Positions 52,091 through 61,033 of a stretch of 64,000 bases of DNA are shown here, in pieces. Origin of the DNA: Undibacter mobilis (GTDB taxonomy: Bacteria; Pseudomonadota; Alphaproteobacteria; Rhizobiales; Xanthobacteraceae). The stretch spans positions 2,838,501 through 2,902,500 of the forward strand of contig NZ_QRGO01000001.1 of the NCBI RefSeq assembly GCF_003367195.1. The letters are read 5' to 3'. The first letter of the stretch is position 1. Every line of letters starts with the position of its first letter. The position numbers were made by a program, and so were the translations under genes. The notes below the pieces were generated by a model. That model worked only from the letters and a program-made list of their open reading frames with translations. It searched no databases and was not told the DNA's origin.

Positions 52091-53263
52091 ATGCTCGACA
52101 AGGCGAAAAACCTCATTCTGCCGTCACGGCGCAGCGACGTGCCGCCCTTCATCGTCATGGATGTGATGGCGGCGGCGGCGCAGGTCGAGGCGCAGGGCCG
52201 CCACGTCGTCCATATGGAGGTTGGCCAGCCATTCCAGCCGGCACCGAAGACGGCGCTGGAAGCGGCGCGCGCGGCGCTTTCCGGCCGCATCGCCTATACC
52301 GAGGCGCTCGGCATGCCGTCGCTGCGCGGCCGCATCGCGCGTCACTATGCCGACACCTACGGCCTCGATCTCGATCCGGCGCGTGTGGTGGTCACGACCG
52401 GCTCATCCGGCGGCTTCATGCTGGCCTTTCTGTCGCTGTTCGAGGCTGGAGACAGGGTGGCGCTCGCCAATCCCGGATACCCGCCGTACCGCCACATCCT
52501 CACCGCGCTCGGCTGCGAGCCGGTGCTGATCGAGACCTCTGCCGCGACCCGATGGGTCATGTCGCCGGAGGCGCTGCTCGCGGCGCACCGGGACAAGCCG
52601 CTCGCTGGCCTCCTGATCGCAAGCCCGGCCAATCCGACCGGCACGATGATGGACAAGGAGAGTCTGGGGCGCCTCATCGCTGCGGCAGAAGCCGAAGGCA
52701 TCAAGGTGATCTCCGACGAGATCTATCACGGGCTCGATTATGCCTTCGCTGCGGAGACGGCGGCCAAGCTCACCGATCACGCCGTGATCATCAATTCGTT
52801 TTCGAAATATTTCTGCATGACCGGCTGGCGCGTCGGCTGGCTGGTGATGCCGGAAGCGCTGACGCGCTCGGTCGAGCGGCTGCAGCAGAACTTTGCCATC
52901 TCGGTGCCGGCGCTGTCGCAGATTGCCGCCGAAGCGGCTTTCGACGGCCGCGACGAGATGGATGCCGTCAAGCATGTCTACGAAGCGAACCGGCGGGTTC
53001 TTGTCGATGGCTTGCCGAAAGCCGGCCTCGACAAGTTTCTTCCTGTCGATGGCGGGTTCTATCTCTATGCCGATGTGTCACGCTTCTCCAATGACAGCCT
53101 CGATTTCGCCAAGCGCATGCTGAACGAGGCGGGCGTTGCGGCGACGCCGGGCATCGACTTCGATCCGGTCAACGGCCACAACTATCTGCGCTTCTGCTAC
53201 GCCGGCTCGACGCCCGAGATGCACGAGGCCGTGCAGCGGATCGGAGCGTGGCTCAATCGCTGA
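52091..53263 (+). CDS. class I/II PLP-dependent aminotransferase
   Basis: A 390-residue fold-type I aminotransferase from ATG 52091. VHMEVGQPFQPAPKTALEAA, TTGSSGGFMLAFLSLFEAGD, NPGYPPYRHILTAL, ASPANPTGTMMDKESLGRLI (PLP Asn), VISDEIYHGLDYAFAAET (Asp and Tyr) and NSFSKYFCMTGWRVGWLVM, whose Lys forms the Schiff base. The substrate cannot be read from sequence. It starts 233 bases from the divergent M48 gene. An upstream in-frame ATG at 52022 adds a non-conserved tail and is rejected. Confidence 0.92.
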   Translation: MLDKAKNLILPSRRSDVPPFIVMDVMAAAAQVEAQGRHVVHMEVGQPFQPAPKTALEAARAALSGRIAYTEALGMPSLRGRIARHYADTYGLDLDPARVVVTTGSSGGFMLAFLSLFEAGDRVALANPGYPPYRHILTALGCEPVLIETSAATRWVMSPEALLAAHRDKPLAGLLIASPANPTGTMMDKESLGRLIAAAEAEGIKVISDEIYHGLDYAFAAETAAKLTDHAVIINSFSKYFCMTGWRVGWLVMPEALTRSVERLQQNFAISVPALSQIAAEAAFDGRDEMDAVKHVYEANRRVLVDGLPKAGLDKFLPVDGGFYLYADVSRFSNDSLDFAKRMLNEAGVAATPGIDFDPVNGHNYLRFCYAGSTPEMHEAVQRIGAWLNR

Positions 53264-53285
53264 GCGAGCGGCCCGCCTGCTCTTG

Positions 53286-54467
53286 TTACTTTCCGTCGGC
53301 AATGGCCTCGAGCACCGCATGTGCCGCCGCGATGCGCGCCGCTATCGGCATGTTGCGGTTGGACAGGATGACGACGCCGATCTGTTTTTCCGGCACGAAG
53401 GCGGCGTAGGCGCCGAAGCCCCGGGTCGATCCGGTCTTGTTGAACAAGGTCGGGCCTGACGGCGCGCGCGGCGGCTTGAGTGCCGTGGCCGCATTCGGCT
53501 CGAAAATCATCTTGTCACTGTTGCCAGCCAGAAGCCGCTCCAGCGGGACGGGGTAGGGATATTGCTCCCAGCCGAGGCCCTGCACCATATCGCCGACCTT
53601 GAAGTAGCCGACATGCGTGCCTTCGATGGCGCGGCGTATCAACGGGTCGAGATTGTCAGGCCGGATGTTGGCCTCGATGTAGCGGATCATGTCGGCGGCT
53701 GAGGCCTTGATGCCGTAGGCTTCCGCCGCGAAGGGCGCCGTGCCGGCGCGGACCGGCTTGTTGGTGCGGTCGTAGCCCCACGCATAGTCGGCCATCGCCG
53801 CCTGCGGGACGCGGATGTAGCTATGGGCGAGGCCGAGTTTGGGAAGGATCTCGCGTTCGACAAGGTCGGTATAGTCGCCCTTCATCGCCAGCGCGGCGAC
53901 ATGGCCGAACAGGCCGAGGCTCGGATTGGAATAGCGCCGCTGCGTGCCGGGCGCCGCTGACGATTTCCACTTTTGCAGGAAGGCCGTTGCATCGGCTTCG
54001 GACTTGATGGCGCCGGGAAACAGCAACGGCAAACCGCCCGCGGTGTAGGTGCCGAGATGAAGCATGGTCGCCTTGTCGACGGCAGTGCCTTTCAACGCCG
54101 GCATGTGCTGGCCGGGGTGGTCGTCCAGCGACAGTTTGCCGGTCACCACGCCATAAGCGGCCAGCGTCGCCGCGAAGGTCTTGCTGATCGAGCCGATCTC
54201 GAACAGCGTGTCCTTCGTCACCGGCGTCTGCAACTCCTTGGAGGCGACGCCATAGGTGAAGAAGTATTGTTGCCCGCCCACGGTCACGCCGACGGCGATG
54301 CCGGGCACGTCATGTTGCGCGAGCAGGGGACGGATGGTGCGCTCGACCGTTGCGGCGAGCTTCTCGGGCGCTTCGGCGGCAGCAAGTGCGGCCGGGGTCA
54401 ATGTGCTTGTTACGACAGCCAGCACGGCCGTCATCGTCGTGGCGAATTTCAAGTCGCTTCCTCGCAC
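53286..54467 (-). CDS. class C beta-lactamase (AmpC-like)
   Basis: A 393-residue exported serine hydrolase. A signal peptide (MTAVLAVVTSTLTPAALAAA) is followed by the class C signature set: SISK (Ser 93, Lys 96), RYSNPS with Tyr 179, Ser and Asn, and NKTGST (Lys 344). The VPGIAVGVTVGGQQYFFTYG strand is typical. All three elements are intact, so activity on beta-lactams is plausible, but some AmpC-like proteins are peptidases. No ampR regulator lies next to it, so expression may be constitutive. It is convergent with the aminotransferase. Confidence 0.92.
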   Translation of the reverse strand: MRGSDLKFATTMTAVLAVVTSTLTPAALAAAEAPEKLAATVERTIRPLLAQHDVPGIAVGVTVGGQQYFFTYGVASKELQTPVTKDTLFEIGSISKTFAATLAAYGVVTGKLSLDDHPGQHMPALKGTAVDKATMLHLGTYTAGGLPLLFPGAIKSEADATAFLQKWKSSAAPGTQRRYSNPSLGLFGHVAALAMKGDYTDLVEREILPKLGLAHSYIRVPQAAMADYAWGYDRTNKPVRAGTAPFAAEAYGIKASAADMIRYIEANIRPDNLDPLIRRAIEGTHVGYFKVGDMVQGLGWEQYPYPVPLERLLAGNSDKMIFEPNAATALKPPRAPSGPTLFNKTGSTRGFGAYAAFVPEKQIGVVILSNRNMPIAARIAAAHAVLEAIADGK

Positions 54468-54547
54468 GTATCAGGCAGGCCGCGATCACGCCGCAGCAAT
54501 GTGGCAGCAGCGCGACGCCATGCTTTGCGACGAAGTCAGTGCGAGTG

Positions 54548-55219
54548 TCAGAACTCGACGTCGAGTTCGACCACTTCGTCCGGCTCGGCCAGCGCGCCTT
54601 CGATCCATTCCTTCACCGCCGGCAGGTTCATGATCGCCTGGCAATAGGCAGCGCAATCGGAATCGAGCTTGACGTCGTAGGTGATGAAGCGCGTCACCAC
54701 CGGCGCGAACATCGCGTCAGCCATGGTCGGCGTGTCGCCGAACAGGAACGGGCCTTTGCTTTTGGCCAGGCACTCGCGCCAGATCGAGATGACGCGTTCG
54801 ATGTCGGCCTGCGCGCCAACCCAGACCTTGAAGCCGGGGTGCCGGGCTTTCAGATTCATCGGCAGCGCCGAGCGCAGATTGGTGAAGCCGGAATGCATCT
54901 CGCCGCTGACCGAACGGCAATGCGCACGGTCGGCGCGGTCATTGGGTAATAGCGTGCAGTTCGGAACGTTCTCGCTGAGATATTCGGCGATCGCGAGCGT
55001 GTCCCAGATCTTCACGCCGTCATGTGTCAGCGCCGGCACCAGGAAGGAGGGCGACAGCAGCAAGAGTTCGGCGCGCGTCGAGGGATCGTCGCTGCCCACC
55101 GGCTGCTCGTCGAAATCGAGCCCGGCGAATTTGCACAACAGCCAGCCGCGCATCGACCACGAACCGTAGTTCTTGCTGGCGATGGTGAGGGTGGCTTTCG
55201 CAGGCGCGAACGAATCCAT
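54548..55219 (-). CDS. glutathione S-transferase family protein
   Basis: A 223-residue protein. The thioredoxin-like N-domain has LTIASKNYGSWSMRGWLLCK, with Ser in a likely G-site, FLVPALTHDGVKIWDTLAIA (cis-Pro and DTLAIAEYLSE, the E/D-T-x-A-I motif) and the C-domain ends in DAMFAPVVTRFITYDVKL with the conserved helix N-cap. It is cytosolic. The substrate is unknown. It lies between the beta-lactamase and the PHA depolymerase gene with no evident link to either. Confidence 0.92.
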   Translation of the reverse strand: MDSFAPAKATLTIASKNYGSWSMRGWLLCKFAGLDFDEQPVGSDDPSTRAELLLLSPSFLVPALTHDGVKIWDTLAIAEYLSENVPNCTLLPNDRADRAHCRSVSGEMHSGFTNLRSALPMNLKARHPGFKVWVGAQADIERVISIWRECLAKSKGPFLFGDTPTMADAMFAPVVTRFITYDVKLDSDCAAYCQAIMNLPAVKEWIEGALAEPDEVVELDVEF

Positions 55220-55445
55220 GGGAATACGATGTCCTCATCGATAAGCAGCCCGGCACCGCTAGCTTAGACGAAAGTGCAGGCTAATCAATCGTTTCCGCGC
55301 CGATTTGCCGGCCGCAGCCAAGGATTGTCCCCATGGCGGCCGGTACCGGGGCCGTTTGGCCCTTGCCAAGATTTATCTCGCAGCGCAGCATGAAATGAAC
55401 TAGCGTCGATAAATAGAGGGCTCGCCGGGGTCCTCCGGGGATTGG

Positions 55446-56663
55446 ATGCTCTATCAAACCTATCAAGCGCAGTCGGATTTCTTCGATCCATTGCGCAAAT
55501 TTGCGGCTTTGGCTGCGGACTCCGTCGGGGCACAGCTCAACGGCGCGCTGCGGCCGTCGTTCTGGGGCAATCTCGGCGCCGGTTATGAACTGATCGCACG
55601 CGCCACTCTCACTCACAGCCGGCCGAGCTACGGCATCGACAGTGTCACCGTCGGTAATCAGGAAGTCGCGGTCACCGAAGAGGCGGCCGATGTGACGCCG
55701 TTCGGCACGCTGCTTCATTTCAAGAAAGACATCGATCAGGCCCAGCCGCGCGTGCTCATCATCGCGCCGCTGTCCGGGCATTTCGCGACGCTGTTGCGTG
55801 CGACCGTGCGCACCATGCTGGCCGAGCACGACGTCTACATCACCGACTGGCACAATGCGCGCGACGTGCCTTTGTCGGCCGGCGACTTCGGCTTCGAGGA
55901 TTATACGGCGCATCTCATCCGCTTCCTCGACAAGATCGGGCCGGGCGCGCATATGATGGCGGTGTGTCAGCCTTGCGTATCGGCGCTGGTCGCGGCGAGC
56001 GTGATGGCGCAAGGCGATCATCCGGCGCAGCCGCGGTCTATGACGCTGATGGCCGGGCCGATCGACACCCGCATCCAGCCGACCAAGGTCAATGAGCTCG
56101 CCAAGAGCAAGTCGATCAAATGGTTCGAAGAGAACATGATCGCCACGGTGCCGGCGCGCTATGCCGGCGCGGGCCGGCGGGTTTATCCGGGTTTCGTTCA
56201 GCTGATGGCCTTCATGTCGATGAACATGGACCGGCATCTCAAGGCGCATCGCGAGCTCTATGAGAACATCGCCAAGGGCAACACCGAGAAAGCCGAGCAG
56301 ACCAAGGCGTTTTACGACGAATATTTCGCCGTGCTCGATCTTGCCGCCGAATTCTATCTCGAGACCGTGCAACTGGTGTTCCAGGAGCATACGCTGCCGC
56401 TCGGCCAGTTGACCTATCAGGGTCAGAAGGTGGAGCCGGCGGCGATCAAGCGCACCATGTTGTTTACGGTCGAAGGCGAGCGCGACGACATCTGCGCGGT
56501 GGGACAGACGCTCGCGGCGCATGATCTGTGCACGTCGCTGCGACCCTATCGCAAGCGGCATTACATGCAGGCCGGTGTCGGCCATTACGGCGTTTTTTCC
56601 GGCAAGAGCTGGCAGAACCAGATCTATCCGCAGGTCAAGAACGTCATTTTGCAGAGCGACTGA
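55446..56663 (+). CDS. phaZ: intracellular polyhydroxyalkanoate depolymerase
   Basis: A 405-residue alpha/beta-hydrolase-like protein. VLIIAPLSGHFATLLRATVR, the VYITDWHNARDVPLSAGDFG block and AHMMAVCQPCVSALVAASVM, in which the nucleophile is Cys of VCQPC, as in the Ralstonia PhaZa1 family with a Cys rather than Ser. A His near RHYMQAGVGHYGVFSGKSW completes the site. It releases oligomers from stored PHA. The phasin gene lies 41 kb away. It is followed by a YitT-type membrane gene within one base. No signal peptide, so it acts on cytoplasmic granules. Confidence 0.94.
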   Translation: MLYQTYQAQSDFFDPLRKFAALAADSVGAQLNGALRPSFWGNLGAGYELIARATLTHSRPSYGIDSVTVGNQEVAVTEEAADVTPFGTLLHFKKDIDQAQPRVLIIAPLSGHFATLLRATVRTMLAEHDVYITDWHNARDVPLSAGDFGFEDYTAHLIRFLDKIGPGAHMMAVCQPCVSALVAASVMAQGDHPAQPRSMTLMAGPIDTRIQPTKVNELAKSKSIKWFEENMIATVPARYAGAGRRVYPGFVQLMAFMSMNMDRHLKAHRELYENIAKGNTEKAEQTKAFYDEYFAVLDLAAEFYLETVQLVFQEHTLPLGQLTYQGQKVEPAAIKRTMLFTVEGERDDICAVGQTLAAHDLCTSLRPYRKRHYMQAGVGHYGVFSGKSWQNQIYPQVKNVILQSD

Positions 56664-56664
56664 G

Positions 56665-57288
56665 CTGACCGATACCGACCTTCCAGCTCCGCGCCACACG
56701 GTCTACGAGGACGTGCTGGCGATCATCACCGGCACGCTGTTCATTTCGTTCGCGCTTGCCGTGTTCAAGCTCGCCGGATTGCTCACCGGCAGCACGGCCG
56801 GGGTGGCGTTTCTGGTTTTCTACACGACCGGTCTGCCGTTCGGCGCGGTGTTCTTCGTCATCAACCTGCCGTTCTACATCCTCGCCTTTCTGCGCATGGG
56901 CTGGCGCTTCACCGCGAAGACTTTCGTTGCCGTGGCGCTGACCTCGGTCATGACCGAGCTGCACATCCGTTTCATCCACATCACGGACGTCAACCCGTTC
57001 TATGCTGCCGTGTTCGGCGGCCTGCTGATGGGCGTCGGTTTCATCGTGCTATTCCGGCATCAAGCCAGTCTGGGCGGCGTCAACATCCTCGCGCTCTATG
57101 TGCAGGACCGCTACGGCGTCCGCGCCGGAAAGTTTCAGCTTGTCGTCGATCTCACCGTGCTTGCCGCGTCGTTCTTCATCGTCAGCCCGATGGCCTTGCT
57201 GGCCTCGGTGATCGGCGCCTGCGCGCTCAACATGGTGATCTGGATCAACCACCGGCACGATCGCTACATTGCGTGGTCGGCGCCTTAG
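56665..57288 (+). CDS. YitT family membrane protein, start codon unclear
   Basis: About 208 residues, a five-segment membrane protein. The conserved start LTDTDLPAPRHTVYEDVLAI has no ATG, GTG or TTG nearby in frame; CTG at 56665 lies one base after the phaZ stop and fits. The next GTG is at 56713. Helices include GTLFISFALAVFKLAGLLTG and STAGVAFLVFYTTGLPFGAV. It belongs to the DUF161/YitT family of unknown transport role. It is probably co-transcribed with phaZ. A terminator follows. Confidence 0.82.
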   Translation: MTDTDLPAPRHTVYEDVLAIITGTLFISFALAVFKLAGLLTGSTAGVAFLVFYTTGLPFGAVFFVINLPFYILAFLRMGWRFTAKTFVAVALTSVMTELHIRFIHITDVNPFYAAVFGGLLMGVGFIVLFRHQASLGGVNILALYVQDRYGVRAGKFQLVVDLTVLAASFFIVSPMALLASVIGACALNMVIWINHRHDRYIAWSAP

Positions 57289-57301
57289 GCTCGCCGCCAA
57301 T

Positions 57302-57343
57302 AAAAAAAGCCCGCCGGTCGCGAAACCGGCGGGCTTTCTTTTT
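57302..57343. terminator. bidirectional rho-independent terminator
   Basis: Arms AAAGCCCGCCGGT (57306-57318) and ACCGGCGGGCTTT (57325-57337) with a six-base loop. A-run before and T-run after. It sits between the convergent YitT gene and the 24-residue peptide gene and can end both. Confidence 0.93.
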
Positions 57344-57352
57344 GCGTTGGCG

Positions 57353-57427
57353 TCAGGTGATGCCGAGCAGCATCAGCACGAGGATGAGGCTGATCGGAAC
57401 GCCGAGGAGCCACAACAGAATAGGCAT
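57353..57427 (-). CDS. 24-residue hydrophobic membrane peptide
   Basis: From the ATG at 57427 the frame reads MPILLWLLGVPISLILVLML, then LGIT and a stop at 57353-57355. A strong AGGAG ribosome binding site precedes it (AGAGGAGAAAAACTC before ATG). The whole peptide is one transmembrane helix without charged residues. Short peptides of this form (MPxLLWLLGxPxx) are seen in many Rhizobiales. It is the last part of the transcript from 57457-58398 and lies before a terminator. Confidence 0.72.
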   Translation of the reverse strand: MPILLWLLGVPISLILVLMLLGIT

Positions 57428-57456
57428 GAGTTTTTCTCCTCTATTGCCAGGTTGAG

Positions 57457-58398
57457 TTATTCGGCGGGCGCGGTGTGCACGCGGCCGCGCGCATCGGTCC
57501 ACCATGCGCGATTGCGCAGGTTGCCGCCTTCGATTGCCGCCAGTGACGCCGCGAGCGCGCTGGCGAGCAGGGCGAAGGCCAGCCAGAAGGCCGCCGCGGC
57601 GGACGACTTGCGCGCCTTGTCGGCCGCAGTCTGCGCCTGCGTGATGATCTGATCGACGCGCTGACGGGCTTGCGCTTCCGGCAGGCCGGTTTGCGTGGCG
57701 ACAAGCTGGGTCAGGTAAGTGCGATCGGGATCGGTGATGCTGCCGCCCTTGATCATCGCCGGAGCGATGAGGCGGGCGATCGATGCACGGTTGACCGCGA
57801 TGCCGGTGCGGGCCGGCAACTGGCCGCCTTGCAGAGTCGGCGCAATCTGGCTGTTCTCGACCGGCGTCGTGGCTTGCTGCTGTGCATCGGCAGGGACGGC
57901 GGTGGCCGGGCGCTCATTGGCCGGATTGGTCCGCAGCAGCGCATCGACATACATGTCGGCGGGCTGCGAGCCGGCGACCGCAAGGCCAGCGCCGGTGGTG
58001 CCGACGATGGCGGTCATGGCGCCGCCAAGGATGGTGGCCACCGCGAGGGTCGCAACCGCCCAGGTGACGAGGCCATGCGCAGAGTCACGGAAGTAGCGCT
58101 CGTTAGAATGCACCGCGCCCCATTGCGGGCGCAGCCGGCCCGCGATGTAGCCGCCGATGGTCGACGACAGCATGGCGACGACGATCAGGAAGATGCCGCC
58201 GCCGATGGTGAAGGTCGATGCGGAGACGCCCTGGCCGCTCCACGGCGAGATCACCGAAAAGCCGACGCCGACACCGAACGCGACCAGGATGAGAGTGATA
58301 GCGGCCGCGGTCGCCGCGCCTGCAATGATGGCATGCCAACTCACCGCTGCCCCGGCATCTTCGGGGGCGGTCACGATATCGATTTCCGTCATAGACAT
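57457..58398 (-). CDS. polytopic membrane protein with Ala/Gln-rich loop, unknown function
   Basis: A 313-residue protein from ATG 58398 (MSMTEIDIVTAPEDAGAAVS). Helix 1 (WHAIIAGAATAAAITLILVA, FGVGVGFSVISP), helix 2 (GGGIFLIVVAMLSSTIGGYI) with the small-residue SAHGLVTWAVATLAVATILGG third helix, and helix 4 near the C-terminus (AAAFWLAFALLASALAASLA). The region between is periplasmic or cytoplasmic, polar and Gln-rich. Similar proteins occur in Bradyrhizobium. The function is unknown. The tiny membrane peptide lies 29 bases downstream. Confidence 0.75.
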   Translation of the reverse strand: MSMTEIDIVTAPEDAGAAVSWHAIIAGAATAAAITLILVAFGVGVGFSVISPWSGQGVSASTFTIGGGIFLIVVAMLSSTIGGYIAGRLRPQWGAVHSNERYFRDSAHGLVTWAVATLAVATILGGAMTAIVGTTGAGLAVAGSQPADMYVDALLRTNPANERPATAVPADAQQQATTPVENSQIAPTLQGGQLPARTGIAVNRASIARLIAPAMIKGGSITDPDRTYLTQLVATQTGLPEAQARQRVDQIITQAQTAADKARKSSAAAAFWLAFALLASALAASLAAIEGGNLRNRAWWTDARGRVHTAPAE

Positions 58399-58539
58399 GA
58401 GCCCAGCTCTCCACTGACGTGGCCAATGAAATGGCTTGCCACGTTTATGGCGCGTCAACCGATGCTGTGCGGAATGGTTCCGGGCGCGCGGCGCGGAATG
58501 AGAGCAGGGCGGGGATGTATGTCTTTCGACGTAATCGCC

Positions 58540-58938
58540 TTAGCGGCGGAAACCTTCGACGACGCTGCGCACGCGTTCTGCCGCGCGTTCGGAATCGGAC
58601 TTGCGCAGCTTGGCCAGCCTTGCGTCGCAGTCGATATGTTCCTTGTACTCGATGGCACCGGTCCAGTTGTCGAAGGAGTGCTCCTGGCACATCTCGGGAT
58701 CGACGAAGAGGATCGTGCCCTGGCGGTGCGCGAGCGCAGCCTTCAGCGCTGCCTGGCGGGCGTCCTCGGCGATTTTTTCCTGGGACAGTTCGATCTGCGC
58801 CGGCCGGAGTTTCGGTACGACGAAAACGAGCACCGACAGCATGCCCACGAGAAACGCGGCGCCGAGGGCGAGGCCGACAATGTCGGTCGCGCGAAGCTGC
58901 TTGCGTAAGTGGGGTCGCACCAGACGGGCGGTGGCCAT
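58540..58938 (-). CDS. single-pass membrane protein, unknown function
   Basis: A 132-residue protein starting MATARLVRPHLRKQLRATDI, then one hydrophobic helix (GLALGAAFLVGMLSVLVFVV), a charged coiled helix (ELSQEKIAEDARQAALKAAL), and a region with two Cys, PEMCQEHSFDNWTGAIEYKE and HIDCDARLAKLRKS. The start is followed by an N-in topology if positive residues stay inside. No named family is recognised. It lies between a divergent gap and the MCP gene upstream. Confidence 0.7.
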   Translation of the reverse strand: MATARLVRPHLRKQLRATDIVGLALGAAFLVGMLSVLVFVVPKLRPAQIELSQEKIAEDARQAALKAALAHRQGTILFVDPEMCQEHSFDNWTGAIEYKEHIDCDARLAKLRKSDSERAAERVRSVVEGFRR

Positions 58939-59074
58939 GACAATTCCAGACCGGACAATTCCAGACGGCCGGGTAAACCGGCGTTAGCCTTGGACCTTAA
59001 GCCCCGCCGCTTGCGGTCGCTTAAAGAACTTGCCTCAAATTTTAGGGAAAGTTCCGTCGCCGGAACGGGCGCGA

Positions 59075-60850
59075 TCAGAGGGTATAGGCGGTGCGGAAAC
59101 CGCCCCATTTCTTGCCGAAAACGCGGATCGGCGCACCGATTTCCCACATCATCACAACCCTGTCGCCCATATCGCGCGGGTAGTTCTGGATGATGTAGGG
59201 GCGCACCACGCGGCCGGCCGACAGGCCGGCGCGGTCGTCGAAAATGCGGCGGTTGCGGCTGTGTGCGGCATTCCAGATCGGATCGTTCGGCCGCTGCGGC
59301 TGCGAGTATTCGGCGTTGTGGACGGGCAGGTAGCCGTTGCGATCCACCGCGACGCAAAAGACCATGCGCGGGTCGCTCGCCAGCAGCGGCTCCTGTACGC
59401 CCGGCAACAGCGCCTCGCACAGCGACAGGAAGCGCGTGCGATATTGCTGCGGCTCGGTGCCGGGGATTGGCAGATAGTTATTGTCGAACAGGTCGTCGAG
59501 CGCGATACGCCCGGCGTTCACCGCATTCTCGAACAGGGTCGAGATGCGGCCCGCGGCATCGATGGCGCGTGCGATGAATTCCTTGTTGGCAGCACGGATC
59601 GCGGCGAGGCGGCCTTCGAGATTGACTTTGGTGCTGGGCGCCAGGGCCCCAAACCGCAAATGCAGTCCGAGCGGCGATTGATTGACGAGGTGAACTTCGC
59701 ATGGACCGACGCCGGCGATCTCGGCGTTCAGCACAGTGCCGGTGCGAAGCTCTTTCGGCTGGGACAGCCGCACCAGCAGCCCGCCCTCTGAGATATCGGC
59801 CGTCTGGCCGCGCAGCGCCACGCCGGCGATGTCAAGCGAGACGTCGAGTTCGCAGGGCAGGCGCTCATGCTGGCGGCGGTCGCCGATATCGGTCAGGCGC
59901 AGGAAAATGACGCAGCGCGTCTTCAGCTTCTCGGCGAGGTGGCCGGCTTCCTGGCCCGAACGATCGACGGCGTCGCCATGCGCGGTGGCATCCGCCGCGG
60001 CTTGCCGGATTTGACCGGCGCCATCGGCGACGGCGCCGATGAAGGCCGAGGTTTCGTTGGCATTGCGCGAGAGGCCATCGGTGGTCTGCACCTGCGCTTG
60101 CACCGCCTCGGCGATTGACGAGAACACCGGCCGCACCGCCTTTGTCGCATCGGAGATGCGATGCACGGCGGCGATGGAGGCGGCCGCGGCCTTCTGCAGC
60201 GTTTCGATCTTGCGCGTGATGTCCTCGGTGGCGGCCTGCGTGCGGACCGACAGTTCTTTCACCTCGGCGGCGACGACAGCGAAACCGCGGCCGGCGGCGC
60301 CGGCGCGCGCCGCTTCGATGGTGGCGTTGAGCGCGAGCAGGTTGGTCTGGCGCGCCACATTGGCGATGAGATTGACCACCTTGCCGATGTCGCCAATCGA
60401 GGACTTGAGTTCATCGACGCTTTTGTTGGCGGCGCTGGCGGCGGCTTCGGCATCGTCGGTCAGAGCGCCGGCGGCTTTGACGCGCTGATCGATTTCGCCG
60501 GCCGACTGCGCCAGTTCGACGGTGGCCTCGGCAACCTGGCCGGCATCGCGCCGGGCGTCCTGCGACTGGGCGGCAAGGTCTTCGCTGCGGGAGCGGATCG
60601 AAGCGAGCGCCCGGGCGGAGGCGCTGGTGCCGGAATGGACGGCCTCGGCCGCCTGCGCCACGTCGCGGATCATGGCGCCGAGATCGAGTTCGATCAGATC
60701 GATGGTCTCGCGCACGGAAGCGGCGGTGGCAGCCGTTGCGGCGTCTTGTTCGGCGGCGAGTAGCGGGGAATCGACAACCGGCATCGAGACATCAGGCAAA
60801 GCCTGACCGTCTCGCGATTGCGATGTCGCCTTGAGCTTCGTCCCCATCAT
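59075..60850 (-). CDS. soluble methyl-accepting chemotaxis-like protein with PilZ and C-terminal sensor
   Basis: A 591-residue protein without transmembrane segments. The signalling domain is at the N-terminal side: [20 protein letters not shown], then the hairpin tip [41 protein letters not shown] PilZ domain follows near 330-430 ([29 protein letters not shown]), with RxxxR and DxSxxG motifs for c-di-GMP. The C-terminal ~150 residues ([39 protein letters not shown]) may be a sensor. This order is the reverse of standard MCPs, which have the receiver first. Confidence 0.9.
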   Translation of the reverse strand: MMGTKLKATSQSRDGQALPDVSMPVVDSPLLAAEQDAATAATAASVRETIDLIELDLGAMIRDVAQAAEAVHSGTSASARALASIRSRSEDLAAQSQDARRDAGQVAEATVELAQSAGEIDQRVKAAGALTDDAEAAASAANKSVDELKSSIGDIGKVVNLIANVARQTNLLALNATIEAARAGAAGRGFAVVAAEVKELSVRTQAATEDITRKIETLQKAAAASIAAVHRISDATKAVRPVFSSIAEAVQAQVQTTDGLSRNANETSAFIGAVADGAGQIRQAAADATAHGDAVDRSGQEAGHLAEKLKTRCVIFLRLTDIGDRRQHERLPCELDVSLDIAGVALRGQTADISEGGLLVRLSQPKELRTGTVLNAEIAGVGPCEVHLVNQSPLGLHLRFGALAPSTKVNLEGRLAAIRAANKEFIARAIDAAGRISTLFENAVNAGRIALDDLFDNNYLPIPGTEPQQYRTRFLSLCEALLPGVQEPLLASDPRMVFCVAVDRNGYLPVHNAEYSQPQRPNDPIWNAAHSRNRRIFDDRAGLSAGRVVRPYIIQNYPRDMGDRVVMMWEIGAPIRVFGKKWGGFRTAYTL

Positions 60851-61033
60851 TACGGTATAGGATTACGCGGGATGGTTAATTTCGCCTTAAAGCTGTATTT
60901 GGCTGCTATTTCGTCGCATCTGATGCCGGTTGAGGCCCCGACCGGGGCGCGCAGCGGACCCGATGGCGGGGCTCTTCCATTACCGTGACCGGTACCTACA
61001 TCTCGGTCCGACCCTCAATACAAGAATGCAAAC

